In this document: positions 18,196-26,831 of the stretch, piece by piece
Numbering within the stretch: position 1 is the first letter of the stretch
How the letters are laid out: the number at the start of each line of letters is the position of its first letter
Assembly (NCBI RefSeq): GCF_019711635.1
Contig: NZ_JAIGNT010000002.1
Coordinates: 62,001 to 126,000 of the forward strand
Reading direction: 5' to 3'
Origin: Qipengyuania huizhouensis
GTDB lineage: Bacteria > Pseudomonadota > Alphaproteobacteria > Sphingomonadales > Sphingomonadaceae
Length of the DNA stretch: 64,000 nucleotides
The notes under the pieces: model-generated
The model's database searches: none
The model's input: the letters and a program-made list of their open reading frames with translations, nothing else
Told to the model about the DNA's origin: nothing
Made by a program: the position numbers and the translations under genes

Positions 18196-18887
18196 GCGAG
18201 ATGCTCGGCGAAGAATTCTGCTGTGCGGCTATCCGCCAAATTAGCTGCCTCTTCGTTGCGGCGCTTCCCGAATTCTGTCGCGAAGCCGTGATCCAGACCT
18301 TCGTAATCGTGCAGCGTGACCTTTGGGTGATTGTCCAGTCCCTCGTGCATGGCCTTCTGCGTGTCCTTGTCTACGAAACCGTCTTCGGTCGGAATGTGCA
18401 GCATCAGGGGGTGGGCGATTGCATGTTTCTCGTGAAGCAGACTGTCCACTCCCACGGCGTAATACCCGACCGTTGCATCGCTGTCTGTTCGGGCAGATGT
18501 CATATAAGCCAGACGCCCTCCGAGGCAGTACCCCACTGCGCCTACCTTCCGGCAACCCTGGCTGCGCGCCCATTTGATCGCCGCCTCTATGTCGCGAATG
18601 CCTTGATCCTGATCGAACTTGCCGAAGAGGTCGAACGCCTTCTGCATTTCGGCTTCGATATCGGGGTCAAGTTCGATGCCGTCCTCGAACTGCCAGAACA
18701 GGTCCGGGGCGACGGCGAGATATCCTTCTTCGGCCAGCTTGTCGCATTTGCAGCGGATGCCCGCATTAATCCCAAAAATCTCCTGGATGACTACGATAGC
18801 GGCTTTCGGTTTACCTTGGGGACGGGCTACATAGGCGTTGAAGCCGTTTTTCTTGTCCAGCGTGTCCAGCCTGACGATTTCGCTCAT
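18192..18887 (-). CDS. Dienelactone hydrolase family protein
   Basis: 231 residues, alpha/beta-hydrolase of the DLH type. IVVIQEIFGINAGIR is near the N-terminus, followed by nucleophile elbow GAVGYCLGGRLAYM with Cys, the acid region IPTEDGFVDKD, and His in GLDHGF. Such enzymes open lactones or cleave carboxylic esters in aromatic or other catabolism. It heads a leftward run with the FMN-binding protein and the NTF2-like protein, so a small catabolic or detoxifying unit is possible but unproven. Confidence 0.92.
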   Translation of the reverse strand: MSEIVRLDTLDKKNGFNAYVARPQGKPKAAIVVIQEIFGINAGIRCKCDKLAEEGYLAVAPDLFWQFEDGIELDPDIEAEMQKAFDLFGKFDQDQGIRDIEAAIKWARSQGCRKVGAVGYCLGGRLAYMTSARTDSDATVGYYAVGVDSLLHEKHAIAHPLMLHIPTEDGFVDKDTQKAMHEGLDNHPKVTLHDYEGLDHGFATEFGKRRNEEAANLADSRTAEFFAEHLA

Positions 18888-18985
18888 TCAGTCGTTCTCC
18901 CTTGCCGTAGTTTGAGCCTAGCCCTTGTGCGGTTTCCTTGGCAAACCCAGATAGTGCGAACACGAGACACAACGGAGGAAACGCG

Positions 18986-19249
18986 ATGAAGGTCCATATC
19001 GAGATCGATTGTACGCCGGAGGAGGCGCGGACCTTCATGGGCCTGCCCGATGTGGGCAAAGCGAATGATGTTTATGTCGATATGATGTCGAAAGCTATGA
19101 AGGGCGTTTCGAACACCGACCAATTGCAGGAATATGCGAAGCAGCTTGCACCGATGGGGCAGGCCGGATTCAAGCTGTTCCAGAGTTTCATGGAAGGCGC
19201 CAACGCAGCAAAGGCTCAAGGCAAGAAGCCTGACCCAACCGACGACTGA
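18986..19249 (+). CDS. Small conserved protein, probably DUF6489
   Basis: 87 residues from the ATG at 18986, chosen because GGAGGAA (18974-18980) lies 5 nt upstream; a longer in-frame start lacks a site. The sequence MKVHIEIDCTPEEARTFMGLPDV is what I recall of DUF6489, followed by an amphipathic C-terminal helix rich in Met, Phe and Gln. Function is unknown. The gene is 13 bp before mnmE and probably cotranscribed with it. Confidence 0.8.
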   Translation: MKVHIEIDCTPEEARTFMGLPDVGKANDVYVDMMSKAMKGVSNTDQLQEYAKQLAPMGQAGFKLFQSFMEGANAAKAQGKKPDPTDD

Positions 19250-19262
19250 TCTCGATTCGATC

Positions 19263-20537
19263 ATGGCCGACACGATTTTCGCCCTTTCGAGCGGGGCGCC
19301 ACCTGCCGCCATCGCAGTCGTTCGGATTAGCGGGCCATGTGCGGATGCAGCAGTGATGCGTTTGGCCGGGGCGTTGCCTGAGGCGCGAAAGGCGAGTCTG
19401 CGCTCCTTACGGTCGACAGACGGAAGGATGCTGGACCGCGCATTAGTGCTTTGGTTTCCTGGCCCTCGTACCGCAACAGGAGAAAATCTTGCCGAATTGC
19501 ATTGTCACGGAGGTAGGGCTGTCGTCTCCGCCATAGAATGCGAGCTTGCCGCTATGGACGGATTGCGCCGCGCCGAACCCGGCGAATTCACACGACGGGC
19601 TTTCGCTAATGGGGTAATTGATCTTGCCGAGGCAGAGGGGCTCGGCGATTTGCTTTCTGCTGAAACTGAATTGCAGCGGCGAGCCGCGCAATCCGCGGCA
19701 AGCGGCGGTTTATCTGCAAAAGTGGAAGATTGGCGTTCCCGCCTGCTTAGCCTGTCCGCATTGGTTGAGGCGCAGCTCGATTTCGGGGACGAAGATGACG
19801 TGGGCATATTGCCCGATATGTTCCACGTGGAACTTTCCGAACTCCTTGAGGAATGGATTGCTGCATTGAATGCTCCACGAGCAGAGCGATTGCGGGACGG
19901 GGTAAGGGTCGTTCTCGCCGGACCGCCGAACACAGGTAAGTCCTCTCTGTTCAATGCTCTTTTGGACGAAGGAGCGGCGATCGTGTCTGCGGAAGCGGGG
20001 ACCACCCGTGATGTTATCGAGCGGCCAGTTGCGCTAGGCGGCGTCCCGTTCGTTTTGGTCGATACGGCGGGCTTGCGGGAAGATGGCGCTGGAGAGATTG
20101 AGCGGATTGGTATTGATCGTGCGCGGGCTCAGGTTGAGCGCGCCGACATCGTTCTCTGGCTCGGCGAAGAAGGGGAGGGGCCAGAGGGCGCGATCGAGAT
20201 CGCAGCGAGATCGGATCTCCAGGCCAGCTCAAAAGCGACTGCCGATTATGAAGTTTCGGCCGTAACTGGTTCTGGGGTCAGTAATCTTATTGAAGGCCTC
20301 ATTTCTCAGGCCAAAAGCATACTTCCTCAACCGGGTGAAGCCGCGCTCAATTCCAGACAGTCATCGGCGCTATCCAATGCCTTGACGGCTATTCAAGGGG
20401 TCGAATCCGGGGATGATGCCTTGCTCACCGCCGAGCGCATGCGAATTGCGCGGCTGGAATTGGACAGATTCTTGGGACGCCACTCGACCGAAGATATGCT
20501 CGACGCCCTGTTTGGACGCTTTTGTATCGGGAAGTAG
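19263..20537 (+). CDS. mnmE: tRNA uridine-5-carboxymethylaminomethyl modification GTPase MnmE
   Basis: 424 residues from ATG 19263 (MADTIFALSSGAPPAAIAV). The N-terminal tetrahydrofolate-binding domain is followed by helices and an inserted G domain with Walker A GPPNTGKSS (Lys226) and DTAGLRE. The protein ends in the catalytic FCIGK. With MnmG it modifies U34 of certain tRNAs. A parS-like sequence lies inside the gene at 19819-19834, where it encodes MFHVEL. mnmG follows 74 bp downstream across a second parS. Confidence 0.96.
   Translation: MADTIFALSSGAPPAAIAVVRISGPCADAAVMRLAGALPEARKASLRSLRSTDGRMLDRALVLWFPGPRTATGENLAELHCHGGRAVVSAIECELAAMDGLRRAEPGEFTRRAFANGVIDLAEAEGLGDLLSAETELQRRAAQSAASGGLSAKVEDWRSRLLSLSALVEAQLDFGDEDDVGILPDMFHVELSELLEEWIAALNAPRAERLRDGVRVVLAGPPNTGKSSLFNALLDEGAAIVSAEAGTTRDVIERPVALGGVPFVLVDTAGLREDGAGEIERIGIDRARAQVERADIVLWLGEEGEGPEGAIEIAARSDLQASSKATADYEVSAVTGSGVSNLIEGLISQAKSILPQPGEAALNSRQSSALSNALTAIQGVESGDDALLTAERMRIARLELDRFLGRHSTEDMLDALFGRFCIGK
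19819..19834. other. parS: parS site 1, inside mnmE
   Basis: TGTTCCACGTGGAACT, 15 of 16 to the palindrome TGTTCCACGTGGAACA found twice further on. It lies in coding sequence and is expected to be bound by the ParB encoded at 23876-24817. Confidence 0.85.
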
Positions 20538-20549
20538 AGAACTGCCCGA

Positions 20550-20565
20550 TGTTCCACGTGGAACA
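20550..20565. other. parS: parS site 2, between mnmE and mnmG
   Basis: A perfect 16-bp palindrome TGTTCCACGTGGAACA, the alphaproteobacterial and general ParB-binding consensus form, in the short gap before mnmG. Confidence 0.93.
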
Positions 20566-20611
20566 CTGATTGGCCTTTGAACGATTGGTGCTTTGCGGTA
20601 TCGGCGCGAGC

Positions 20612-22465
20612 ATGCAGAGTTTCGATATTATCGTTGTCGGCGGCGGACATGCTGGCGTCGAGGCTGCTTGTGCCGCCGCGAGGATGGGGTGCAAGACGGC
20701 ACTGGTAAGTTTCGACCTATCCAAAATCGGTGCGATGAGTTGCAATCCGGCAATCGGCGGTTTGGGGAAGGGTCATCTCGTAAGGGAGGTCGATGCACTC
20801 GATGGGGTCATTGGCCGCGCTGCAGACGCGGCGGCGATTCACTATCGAATGCTCAACCGGTCGAAGGGAAGTGCGGTTTGGGGGCCTCGAGTCCAAGCCG
20901 ACCGAGCGTTGTTCCACCGAGCCGTTCAAGAGATCGTCTCGAGGCAAGACAAATTGATCCTGGTTGAAGGTGAAGCGGCGTCGCTGTCGATCAAAGGTGG
21001 TTCGATCCGTGGCGTTCGACTGGCGGATGGAAATACCCTCGCGAGTTCTGCCGTAGTGCTTTGCACCGGTACTTTTCTGGGAGGCACCTTGTTTCGGGGC
21101 GAGGAGAGGTTCGAGGGCGGGAGGGTCGGAGAGGGTGCGGCCCGCGTTCTGGCGTCCCAGCTGCGAGAAGCCGACCTTCCAATGGCGCGCCTTAAGACCG
21201 GCACACCGCCGCGCCTGGATGGACGAACCATCGATTGGGCCGCACTCGAAGAGCAGCCTTCAGATGGAGAAACCTGGACCATGTCCTCGATCTCCAGCGG
21301 CCGAGTGAACGCACAAGTGTTCTGCGCCATTACACGGACGAACCAGAAGGCGCATGATATTATTCGCGCCAATCTTGACCGCTCGCCGCTTTTCTCAGGG
21401 GCCATCGGGGCCGCGGGTCCGCGATACTGCCCCTCGATCGAAGACAAAATCCATCGCTTCGGGGATCGTGAGGGGCATCAAATATTCCTGGAGCCGGAAG
21501 GGCTGGGCACGCACCTGGTTTATCCCAATGGCATCAGTACTTCGCTTCCTGTCGATGTTCAGCATGAGATGCTACGCGCAATGAAGGGGCTGGAGCGGGT
21601 CGAGATGGCAGTACCGGGCTACGCGGTCGAATATGATTACATAGATCCCCGCGCACTCCGGCACAGCCTTGAGCTGCGAGCTATTCCCGGCCTCTATTGT
21701 GCGGGTCAGATTAATGGAACCACGGGCTATGAGGAGGCCGCTGCTCAGGGGCTGGTCGCCGGGATGAATGCTGCGGCCAAGGTGTCGGGGCGCGAACCTC
21801 TCGGCCTCGACCGCGCCAATTCCTACATTGCCGTTATGGTCGACGATCTTACCTTACAGGGCGTCAGCGAACCCTATCGAATGTTGACGGCAAGGGCCGA
21901 ATACCGTTTGCGCCTCCGTGCCGCCAATGCGGATACCCGTCTGACGAGACTAGGGATAGAAGCAGGGCTGGTTGGTCCCGAGCGGGCGGCTTGGTTTGCC
22001 GAGCGTGAAGCACGTCGCGCGTCGATCGATACCCAGCTTAACCAAGAATTGCATGCCAATGCTCTTATCGAGGGGGGCCTAAAGGCGAAAGCCGACCGAG
22101 GATCTCAAAAGGTTCGCGATTGGCTTCGTGGGGGGCAGATCGCAATCGATGAGCTAGCGGATATTGTAACGGGCATCGATCCTCTGGATGCGCTGACGAT
22201 AGAGATGGTCGAGGATGCCATCTATGAACCGTACTTGTTACGGCAGGACGCAGAACTCCAGGATTTGAAAGCAGGAGAACGACTAAGACTGCCATCCGAC
22301 TTTCCTTATGGGCGTGTTCCCGGCCTCTCTAACGAAATGGTCGAGCGTCTCTCCAAAGCTCAGCCCGAGACACTCTCGGCAGCAGGACGAATTCCGGGCA
22401 TTACACCTGCCGCACTTGCCGCGCTCCTCGTCCATGCGCGTCGCCTGAAGGAACAGGCGGCGTGA
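20612..22465 (+). CDS. mnmG: tRNA uridine-5-carboxymethylaminomethyl modification enzyme MnmG (GidA)
   Basis: 617 residues from ATG 20612 ([20 protein letters not shown]); a longer in-frame start would add 14 residues ahead of the FAD motif and is unlikely. GGGHAG FAD-binding loop, the signature [22 protein letters not shown], the NADH-binding region and [11 protein letters not shown] near residue 370 are present. It is the partner of MnmE in U34 tRNA modification. Its stop overlaps the rsmG GTG by 4 bp. Confidence 0.97.
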   Translation: MQSFDIIVVGGGHAGVEAACAAARMGCKTALVSFDLSKIGAMSCNPAIGGLGKGHLVREVDALDGVIGRAADAAAIHYRMLNRSKGSAVWGPRVQADRALFHRAVQEIVSRQDKLILVEGEAASLSIKGGSIRGVRLADGNTLASSAVVLCTGTFLGGTLFRGEERFEGGRVGEGAARVLASQLREADLPMARLKTGTPPRLDGRTIDWAALEEQPSDGETWTMSSISSGRVNAQVFCAITRTNQKAHDIIRANLDRSPLFSGAIGAAGPRYCPSIEDKIHRFGDREGHQIFLEPEGLGTHLVYPNGISTSLPVDVQHEMLRAMKGLERVEMAVPGYAVEYDYIDPRALRHSLELRAIPGLYCAGQINGTTGYEEAAAQGLVAGMNAAAKVSGREPLGLDRANSYIAVMVDDLTLQGVSEPYRMLTARAEYRLRLRAANADTRLTRLGIEAGLVGPERAAWFAEREARRASIDTQLNQELHANALIEGGLKAKADRGSQKVRDWLRGGQIAIDELADIVTGIDPLDALTIEMVEDAIYEPYLLRQDAELQDLKAGERLRLPSDFPYGRVPGLSNEMVERLSKAQPETLSAAGRIPGITPAALAALLVHARRLKEQAA

Positions 22466-23088
22466 CATTTAGTGAAGAACAAGCACGCGCCACCCTCAAC
22501 GAACTTGGTCCGTCTGATGCCATCGAAAGGCTTGAATTGCTTGCCGCTGAATTGCGTTCAGAGAATGAGAAGCAAAACCTGGTTTCACGAGCTTCATTGC
22601 AGGAAGTGTGGGTTCGTCACTTCGCCGACTCGGCACAGCTCATGCGGTATGTTCCACGTGAAACGCGCGGGGCATGGTTCGACCTGGGGAGCGGTGCCGG
22701 CTTTCCCGGTCTTGTCCTGGCGATCCTGAGGCGCGATGAGCCGACTATCCTGATCGAATCGCGCCGACGCAGGATTGAATGGCTTGAGGCGATGAAGGTG
22801 AAGCTTGACCTTCCGAACTGTGAAATCGAGGGAAAGCGTCTGGAGCATGTCGAAACGCGAAAAGCGGCGGTAATCTCAGCGCGAGCGTTCGCCCCTTTGC
22901 CCAAACTGCTCACTTTATCCGCACGCTTCTCCACAGAGCGGACGTATTGGGTGTTGCCCAAAGGCCGTTCCGCAGCGCAGGAAGTGGATGAACTGCCGCG
23001 TAAGCTACGGAAGATGTTCCACGTGGAACAATCGATCACCGACCGGGATGCGGGAATCGTTCTCGGGCAAGGCAAGGTGGAGGCGTAA
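22462..23088 (+). CDS. rsmG: 16S rRNA (guanine527-N7)-methyltransferase RsmG (GidB)
   Basis: 208 residues with a GTG start overlapping the mnmG stop. The methyltransferase core has [17 protein letters not shown] (SAM-binding) and [14 protein letters not shown]. It methylates G527 of 16S rRNA. Two parS sites, at 22650 and 23015, fall within its coding sequence and give the peptides YVPRET and MFHVEQ. It ends 2 bp before parA, which is probably cotranscribed. Confidence 0.96.
   Translation: MTFSEEQARATLNELGPSDAIERLELLAAELRSENEKQNLVSRASLQEVWVRHFADSAQLMRYVPRETRGAWFDLGSGAGFPGLVLAILRRDEPTILIESRRRRIEWLEAMKVKLDLPNCEIEGKRLEHVETRKAAVISARAFAPLPKLLTLSARFSTERTYWVLPKGRSAAQEVDELPRKLRKMFHVEQSITDRDAGIVLGQGKVEA
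22650..22665. other. parS: parS site 3, inside rsmG, degenerate
   Basis: TGTTCCACGTGAAACG, two mismatches from TGTTCCACGTGGAACA. The core GTTCCACGTGAAAC resembles the TTTCACGTGAAA form of parS, so binding is still expected, perhaps more weakly. Confidence 0.75.
23015..23030. other. parS: parS site 4, inside rsmG
   Basis: A perfect TGTTCCACGTGGAACA palindrome near the 3' end of rsmG, 60 bp before parA. Confidence 0.92.
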
Positions 23089-23090
23089 GT

Positions 23091-23879
23091 ATGATCACAA
23101 TTGCGATTGCAAACCAGAAGGGCGGAGTGGGGAAAACCACGACCGCGATCAATATCGCCACAGCTATGGCGGCTTCCGGTTGGAAGACATTGCTGATCGA
23201 TCTCGATCCCCAAGGCAATGCGTCCACCGGACTTGGCATCGAAAATTCCGCGCGGGAATATACCACATACGACTTGCTGCTGGGCGACGCCACGCTCGCA
23301 CAGGCTGCGCAGAAGACGGAAATACCCGGCCTTGAGATTGTCCCTGCAACCCAGGACCTGTCAGGTGCCGAAGTTGAGCTGGTTTCTGTCGACGATCGCA
23401 CCCATCGTCTGCAGAAGGCGCTTGGCGCGCAGCAAGCCGGTTTCACCGATTACGATATCGCCTTTATCGATTGCCCGCCGTCTTTGGGATTGTTGACCCT
23501 CAACGCACTTGGTGCCGCAGACACGCTGATGGTTCCCCTGCAATGCGAGTTTTTTGCGCTCGAGGGCCTCAGCCAACTCCTTCAGACGGTAGAACGAGTT
23601 CAGCAGCGCTTCAATCCGGACTTGGGTATAGTCGGGATCGCTTTGACCATGTTCGACCGCCGCAATCGCTTGACCGACCAGGTGGCCGACGATGTGCGCG
23701 ATTGCCTTGGTAAGCTCGTGTTCGAAAACGTTATTCCGCGAAATGTCCGGCTGTCGGAGGCGCCCAGCCACGGCATGCCGGCCCTAATATATGACCATAA
23801 TTGTCCCGGTAGCCGTGCCTATATAGGGCTTGCGCGTGAGCTTATCGGACGTTTGCCCGAACAGAGGAAAGCAGCATGA
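23091..23879 (+). CDS. parA: Chromosome partitioning ATPase ParA
   Basis: 262 residues. Deviant Walker A KGGVGKTTT (Lys10 and Lys15) is at the N-terminus, with LLIDLDPQGNAS as A', DIAFIDCPPSLGLLT as Walker B and the C-terminal NVRLSEAPSHG. There is no N-terminal HTH, so this is a chromosomal (Soj-type) ParA. It moves ParB-parS complexes by nucleoid binding and ATP hydrolysis. The stop overlaps parB by 4 bp. Confidence 0.97.
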   Translation: MITIAIANQKGGVGKTTTAINIATAMAASGWKTLLIDLDPQGNASTGLGIENSAREYTTYDLLLGDATLAQAAQKTEIPGLEIVPATQDLSGAEVELVSVDDRTHRLQKALGAQQAGFTDYDIAFIDCPPSLGLLTLNALGAADTLMVPLQCEFFALEGLSQLLQTVERVQQRFNPDLGIVGIALTMFDRRNRLTDQVADDVRDCLGKLVFENVIPRNVRLSEAPSHGMPALIYDHNCPGSRAYIGLARELIGRLPEQRKAA

Positions 23880-24817
23880 GCACTGCCATCGATCGCAAAA
23901 AGAAACTTGGCCGTGGTCTCGGCGCGTTGATGGGCGAAATCCAGCGTGAAGAGCCCTTGGTTCGGGAAAATGGTAACGATAGCAATCAGTTGCCGGATCC
24001 TGCCTCGGCACCATCAGGCACTGGCCTAACCGATATTCCGATTGCGAATATTTCGCCGCTACCCGGACAGCCGCGCACACGATTCGACGACGAAACCCTT
24101 GATCAGCTTGCCGCTTCGATCGCCCAGCGCGGCGTAATCCAGCCCATTATCGTCACGCCAAAGGGGGCGGGGCGCTATCAGCTTGTCGCTGGCGAGCGCC
24201 GTTGGCGTGCTGCGCAGCGCGCGCGGCTCCACACGATCCCCGCGATCGTCCGCGACCTCGAAAAGCGCGAAATCATGGCGCTGGCCCTGATCGAAAACCT
24301 CCAGCGCGAAGATCTCAACCCTCTTGAAGAAGCCCGGGCTTATCAGAAGCTTGCCGAAGATGAGGGTATGACGCAGGCCGAAATCGCCCAACTCGTCGAT
24401 AAATCACGAAGCCACGTCGCAAACTTCCAGCGCCTCCTCGTTCTGCCCGATGAAGTGCTCGATATGCTCGCCGACGGCAGGCTTTCAATGGGTCACGCAC
24501 GTCCATTGATCGGAAACGACCAGGCTGCAGATATCGCCCATAAGGCGGTGAATGATAATTTGTCGGTCCGCCAGGTGGAGAAGTTGGCGCGCGGCGAAAG
24601 ACCGAAGAAATCCCGCGGCACAGCTTCCACGTCAATCACTGACGCATCCGACGATGCCGATATTGCTGCGGTACAGGGGCATTTGGAGGAATTTCTCGGT
24701 CTGCCCGTGAGGATCAAGACCGAGGGCGCGCCAGGCAATGGTACGGTAACGATCGGCTATCGCACGCTCGACCAGCTTGACCTTATTTGCCAGCGCTTGA
24801 CCGGCGGCGATATCTGA
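23876..24817 (+). CDS. parB: Chromosome partitioning protein ParB
   Basis: 313 residues. The N-terminal KLGRGLGALMG ParA-interaction patch is followed by an acidic linker. The ParB/Srx CTP-binding domain has PGQPRTRF and GERRWRAAQRA (about residues 106-116) and ALIENLQREDLNPLEEA. Next comes the HTH domain (MTQAEIAQLVDKSRSHVAN), then a linker and a C-terminal dimerisation domain. It loads at the four parS sites found here. The parAB order and the 4-bp overlap are standard. Confidence 0.97.
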   Translation: MSTAIDRKKKLGRGLGALMGEIQREEPLVRENGNDSNQLPDPASAPSGTGLTDIPIANISPLPGQPRTRFDDETLDQLAASIAQRGVIQPIIVTPKGAGRYQLVAGERRWRAAQRARLHTIPAIVRDLEKREIMALALIENLQREDLNPLEEARAYQKLAEDEGMTQAEIAQLVDKSRSHVANFQRLLVLPDEVLDMLADGRLSMGHARPLIGNDQAADIAHKAVNDNLSVRQVEKLARGERPKKSRGTASTSITDASDDADIAAVQGHLEEFLGLPVRIKTEGAPGNGTVTIGYRTLDQLDLICQRLTGGDI

Positions 24818-24820
24818 TCT

Positions 24821-25303
24821 TCAGATCCGGTTCGAGATAATCTCGGCAAGCCTTTCAATTCCTTGGCGGTCATCCTCGTCGAAGCGCGCCTTCAAGGGGC
24901 TATCGAGATCGATCACCGCCACGACGTCACCGTCACGCAAGACAGGCACTACAAGTTCGGAGTTGGTGACCGAATCACAGGCAATATGGCCGGGGAAAGC
25001 GTGCACATCCTCCACTAGCTGCGTTTCACCTTCGGCAGCAGCCGTACCGCACACGCCCTTGCCCAGCGGGATGCGAATGCAAGCCGGCCGGCCTATGAAT
25101 GGTCCAAGCACCAGTTCACCTCCGACCATACGGTAGAAACCCGTCCAGTTGGTGTCGGGCAGGAAATCCCACAATAGTGCAGCGATATTGGCCATATTCG
25201 CGACACCATCGGGTTCGTCGGAGGTAAGGGCCTCGGCTGCGTCGTGCAGCTGGCGATAGGCATCGGGCTTGGGGCAATCGCCTACGGGTCGGAAATCGAA
25301 CAT
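24821..25303 (-). CDS. msrC: GAF domain free methionine-(R)-sulfoxide reductase
   Basis: 160 residues from the ATG at 25303 (MFDFRPVGD); an upstream start would add 10 residues. A single GAF domain has NWTGFYRMVGGELVLGPFIG and three cysteines, in ACIRIPLGKGVCG and HIACDS. This matches the spacing of fRMsr enzymes, which reduce free Met-R-sulfoxide through a Cys relay. The gene is convergent with parB, 3 bp apart, and its start is next to a divergent sorbosone-dehydrogenase-like gene. Confidence 0.88.
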   Translation of the reverse strand: MFDFRPVGDCPKPDAYRQLHDAAEALTSDEPDGVANMANIAALLWDFLPDTNWTGFYRMVGGELVLGPFIGRPACIRIPLGKGVCGTAAAEGETQLVEDVHAFPGHIACDSVTNSELVVPVLRDGDVVAVIDLDSPLKARFDEDDRQGIERLAEIISNRI

Positions 25304-25358
25304 GGCAGACGATCTAGGTACATCGAACAGCAACGCAAGGGGCGTTGCGAGAGGGGCG

Positions 25359-26831
25359 ATGCTAGCCTATTCCCAACCCATGAGCATTCTCAAGAAGCTG
25401 GGCATCGCCCTTCTCATCCTGATCGTCATACTCGGGATATTCGCCTTCGTCGTGACACGGGGCGATACGGCCGAATTGCCCATGGACGAGGTGACCGGGG
25501 TCGACCCTACGCTGGACGAGCCGGATGCCGAAACCTTTCCGACTGTGGCGATTGCCGACCCGGTCGGTTGGGGGCAAGGCGAAGCTCCGGACGCAGCAGA
25601 GGGACTTTCGGTCAATCGCTTCGCCGAGGGCCTGGATCATCCGCGAACGCTCTACGCGCTTCCGAATGGCGATATTCTTGTTTCGCTCACCCGTTCGCCC
25701 AGCCAGGGCGGTGGCGGCATCATGGGCTGGATCGCCGACAAGCTGATGACCAAGGCGGGTGCCACGGGTCCCTCAGCCAATCAGGTAGTGCTGCTGCGCG
25801 ATGCCGACGGAGACGGACGGGCGGAAGCCCGGCGCATTCTTCTCGACGGGATGGATTCACCCTCGGGCCTGGCTTGGGAGGACGGTACGCTTTACGTCGC
25901 CAATCACGACGAGGTGCTCGCATTTGATTATGATTTGGGTGCTGGGGCAGTAACTTCCGAGCCACGAAAGGTGGCCGATCTTGCCCCAGCCGGTGGCCAC
26001 TGGATGCGCAATCTCGAACTCCATCCTGATGGAGGCAGGCTTTATGTCGCAGTGGGTTCCGATACCAATATCGCAGACAAGGGCATGGAAGCCGAAGATG
26101 GCCGTGCCCTGATCTGGGAAATCGATCTTGAAAGCGGCAGCATGCGTCAGTTTGCTGGCGGTCTGCGCAATCCCAATGGACTCGATTTCAGCCCATGGTC
26201 GGGCGAACTTTGGACGACGGTGAACGAGCGCGACATGCTCGGTTCCGATCTCGTACCCGATTATCTGACCAATGTACCCGTCGGCGCGCAATATGGCTGG
26301 CCATGGATCTACTGGGGCGACAATTACGACCGCCGGGTTGATTACCCGGTCCCCCAGTACATCAGCTATGTGCGCCGTCCCGAATATTCTCTCGGGCCCC
26401 ACGTGGCGGCGCTCGGCTTCGTTTTCAGCAAAAGCGGCGCGGCGCTGGGCGAGAAGTTCTCAAGCGGCGCGTTCATCGCCCGCCACGGCTCGTGGAATCG
26501 CAAACCGCCTTCGGGCTATGACGTCGTGTATGTCGCCTTCGATGAGCGTGGCAATCCCGTCGGCCAACCGATTCCGGTCCTCGGCGGCTTTCTCAAAGAC
26601 AATGGCGACACACGCGGACGCCCGACCTGGGTCGAATGGGCAGGTGACGGTTCATTGCTCGTCAGCGACGATACCGCCGGGATCATCTGGCGAGTTTCCG
26701 CCCCCGGAGCTACGCCCCAGCCGGATATCGAGCGTGTGACCGGTCGCCGTCTTCCCCCGCAACGCGAACTGCGGGGGCAGGAAGCGTCCTTCGGCGAGGA
26801 CGACTACGCTCGTATTGTGCCGGAAAATTAA
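25359..26831 (+). CDS. Sorbosone/glucose dehydrogenase-like beta-propeller protein, membrane-anchored
   Basis: About 490 residues. The start is uncertain: ATG 25359 follows GAGAGGGG, ATG 25380 begins right at the anchor (MSILKKLGIALLILIVILG), and ATG 25302 would overlap msrC by 2 bp. After one N-terminal helix comes a PQQ-type glucose/sorbosone dehydrogenase fold: LDHPRTLYALPNGDILVS, LRNPNGLDFSPWSGELW, APFFARHGSWNRKPP-like FIARHGSWNRK. It is probably a periplasmic, membrane-tethered dehydrogenase for aldoses or sugar aldehydes, though many members have no proven substrate. The stop overlaps the convergent acyl-CoA dehydrogenase gene by 4 bp. Confidence 0.85.
   Translation: MLAYSQPMSILKKLGIALLILIVILGIFAFVVTRGDTAELPMDEVTGVDPTLDEPDAETFPTVAIADPVGWGQGEAPDAAEGLSVNRFAEGLDHPRTLYALPNGDILVSLTRSPSQGGGGIMGWIADKLMTKAGATGPSANQVVLLRDADGDGRAEARRILLDGMDSPSGLAWEDGTLYVANHDEVLAFDYDLGAGAVTSEPRKVADLAPAGGHWMRNLELHPDGGRLYVAVGSDTNIADKGMEAEDGRALIWEIDLESGSMRQFAGGLRNPNGLDFSPWSGELWTTVNERDMLGSDLVPDYLTNVPVGAQYGWPWIYWGDNYDRRVDYPVPQYISYVRRPEYSLGPHVAALGFVFSKSGAALGEKFSSGAFIARHGSWNRKPPSGYDVVYVAFDERGNPVGQPIPVLGGFLKDNGDTRGRPTWVEWAGDGSLLVSDDTAGIIWRVSAPGATPQPDIERVTGRRLPPQRELRGQEASFGEDDYARIVPEN

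Noticed and set aside
24811..24827. ATCTGATCTTCAGAT inverted repeat at the parB end as a terminator
   Set aside because: A short AT-rich stem without a T-run; weak evidence between convergent genes 3 bp apart.
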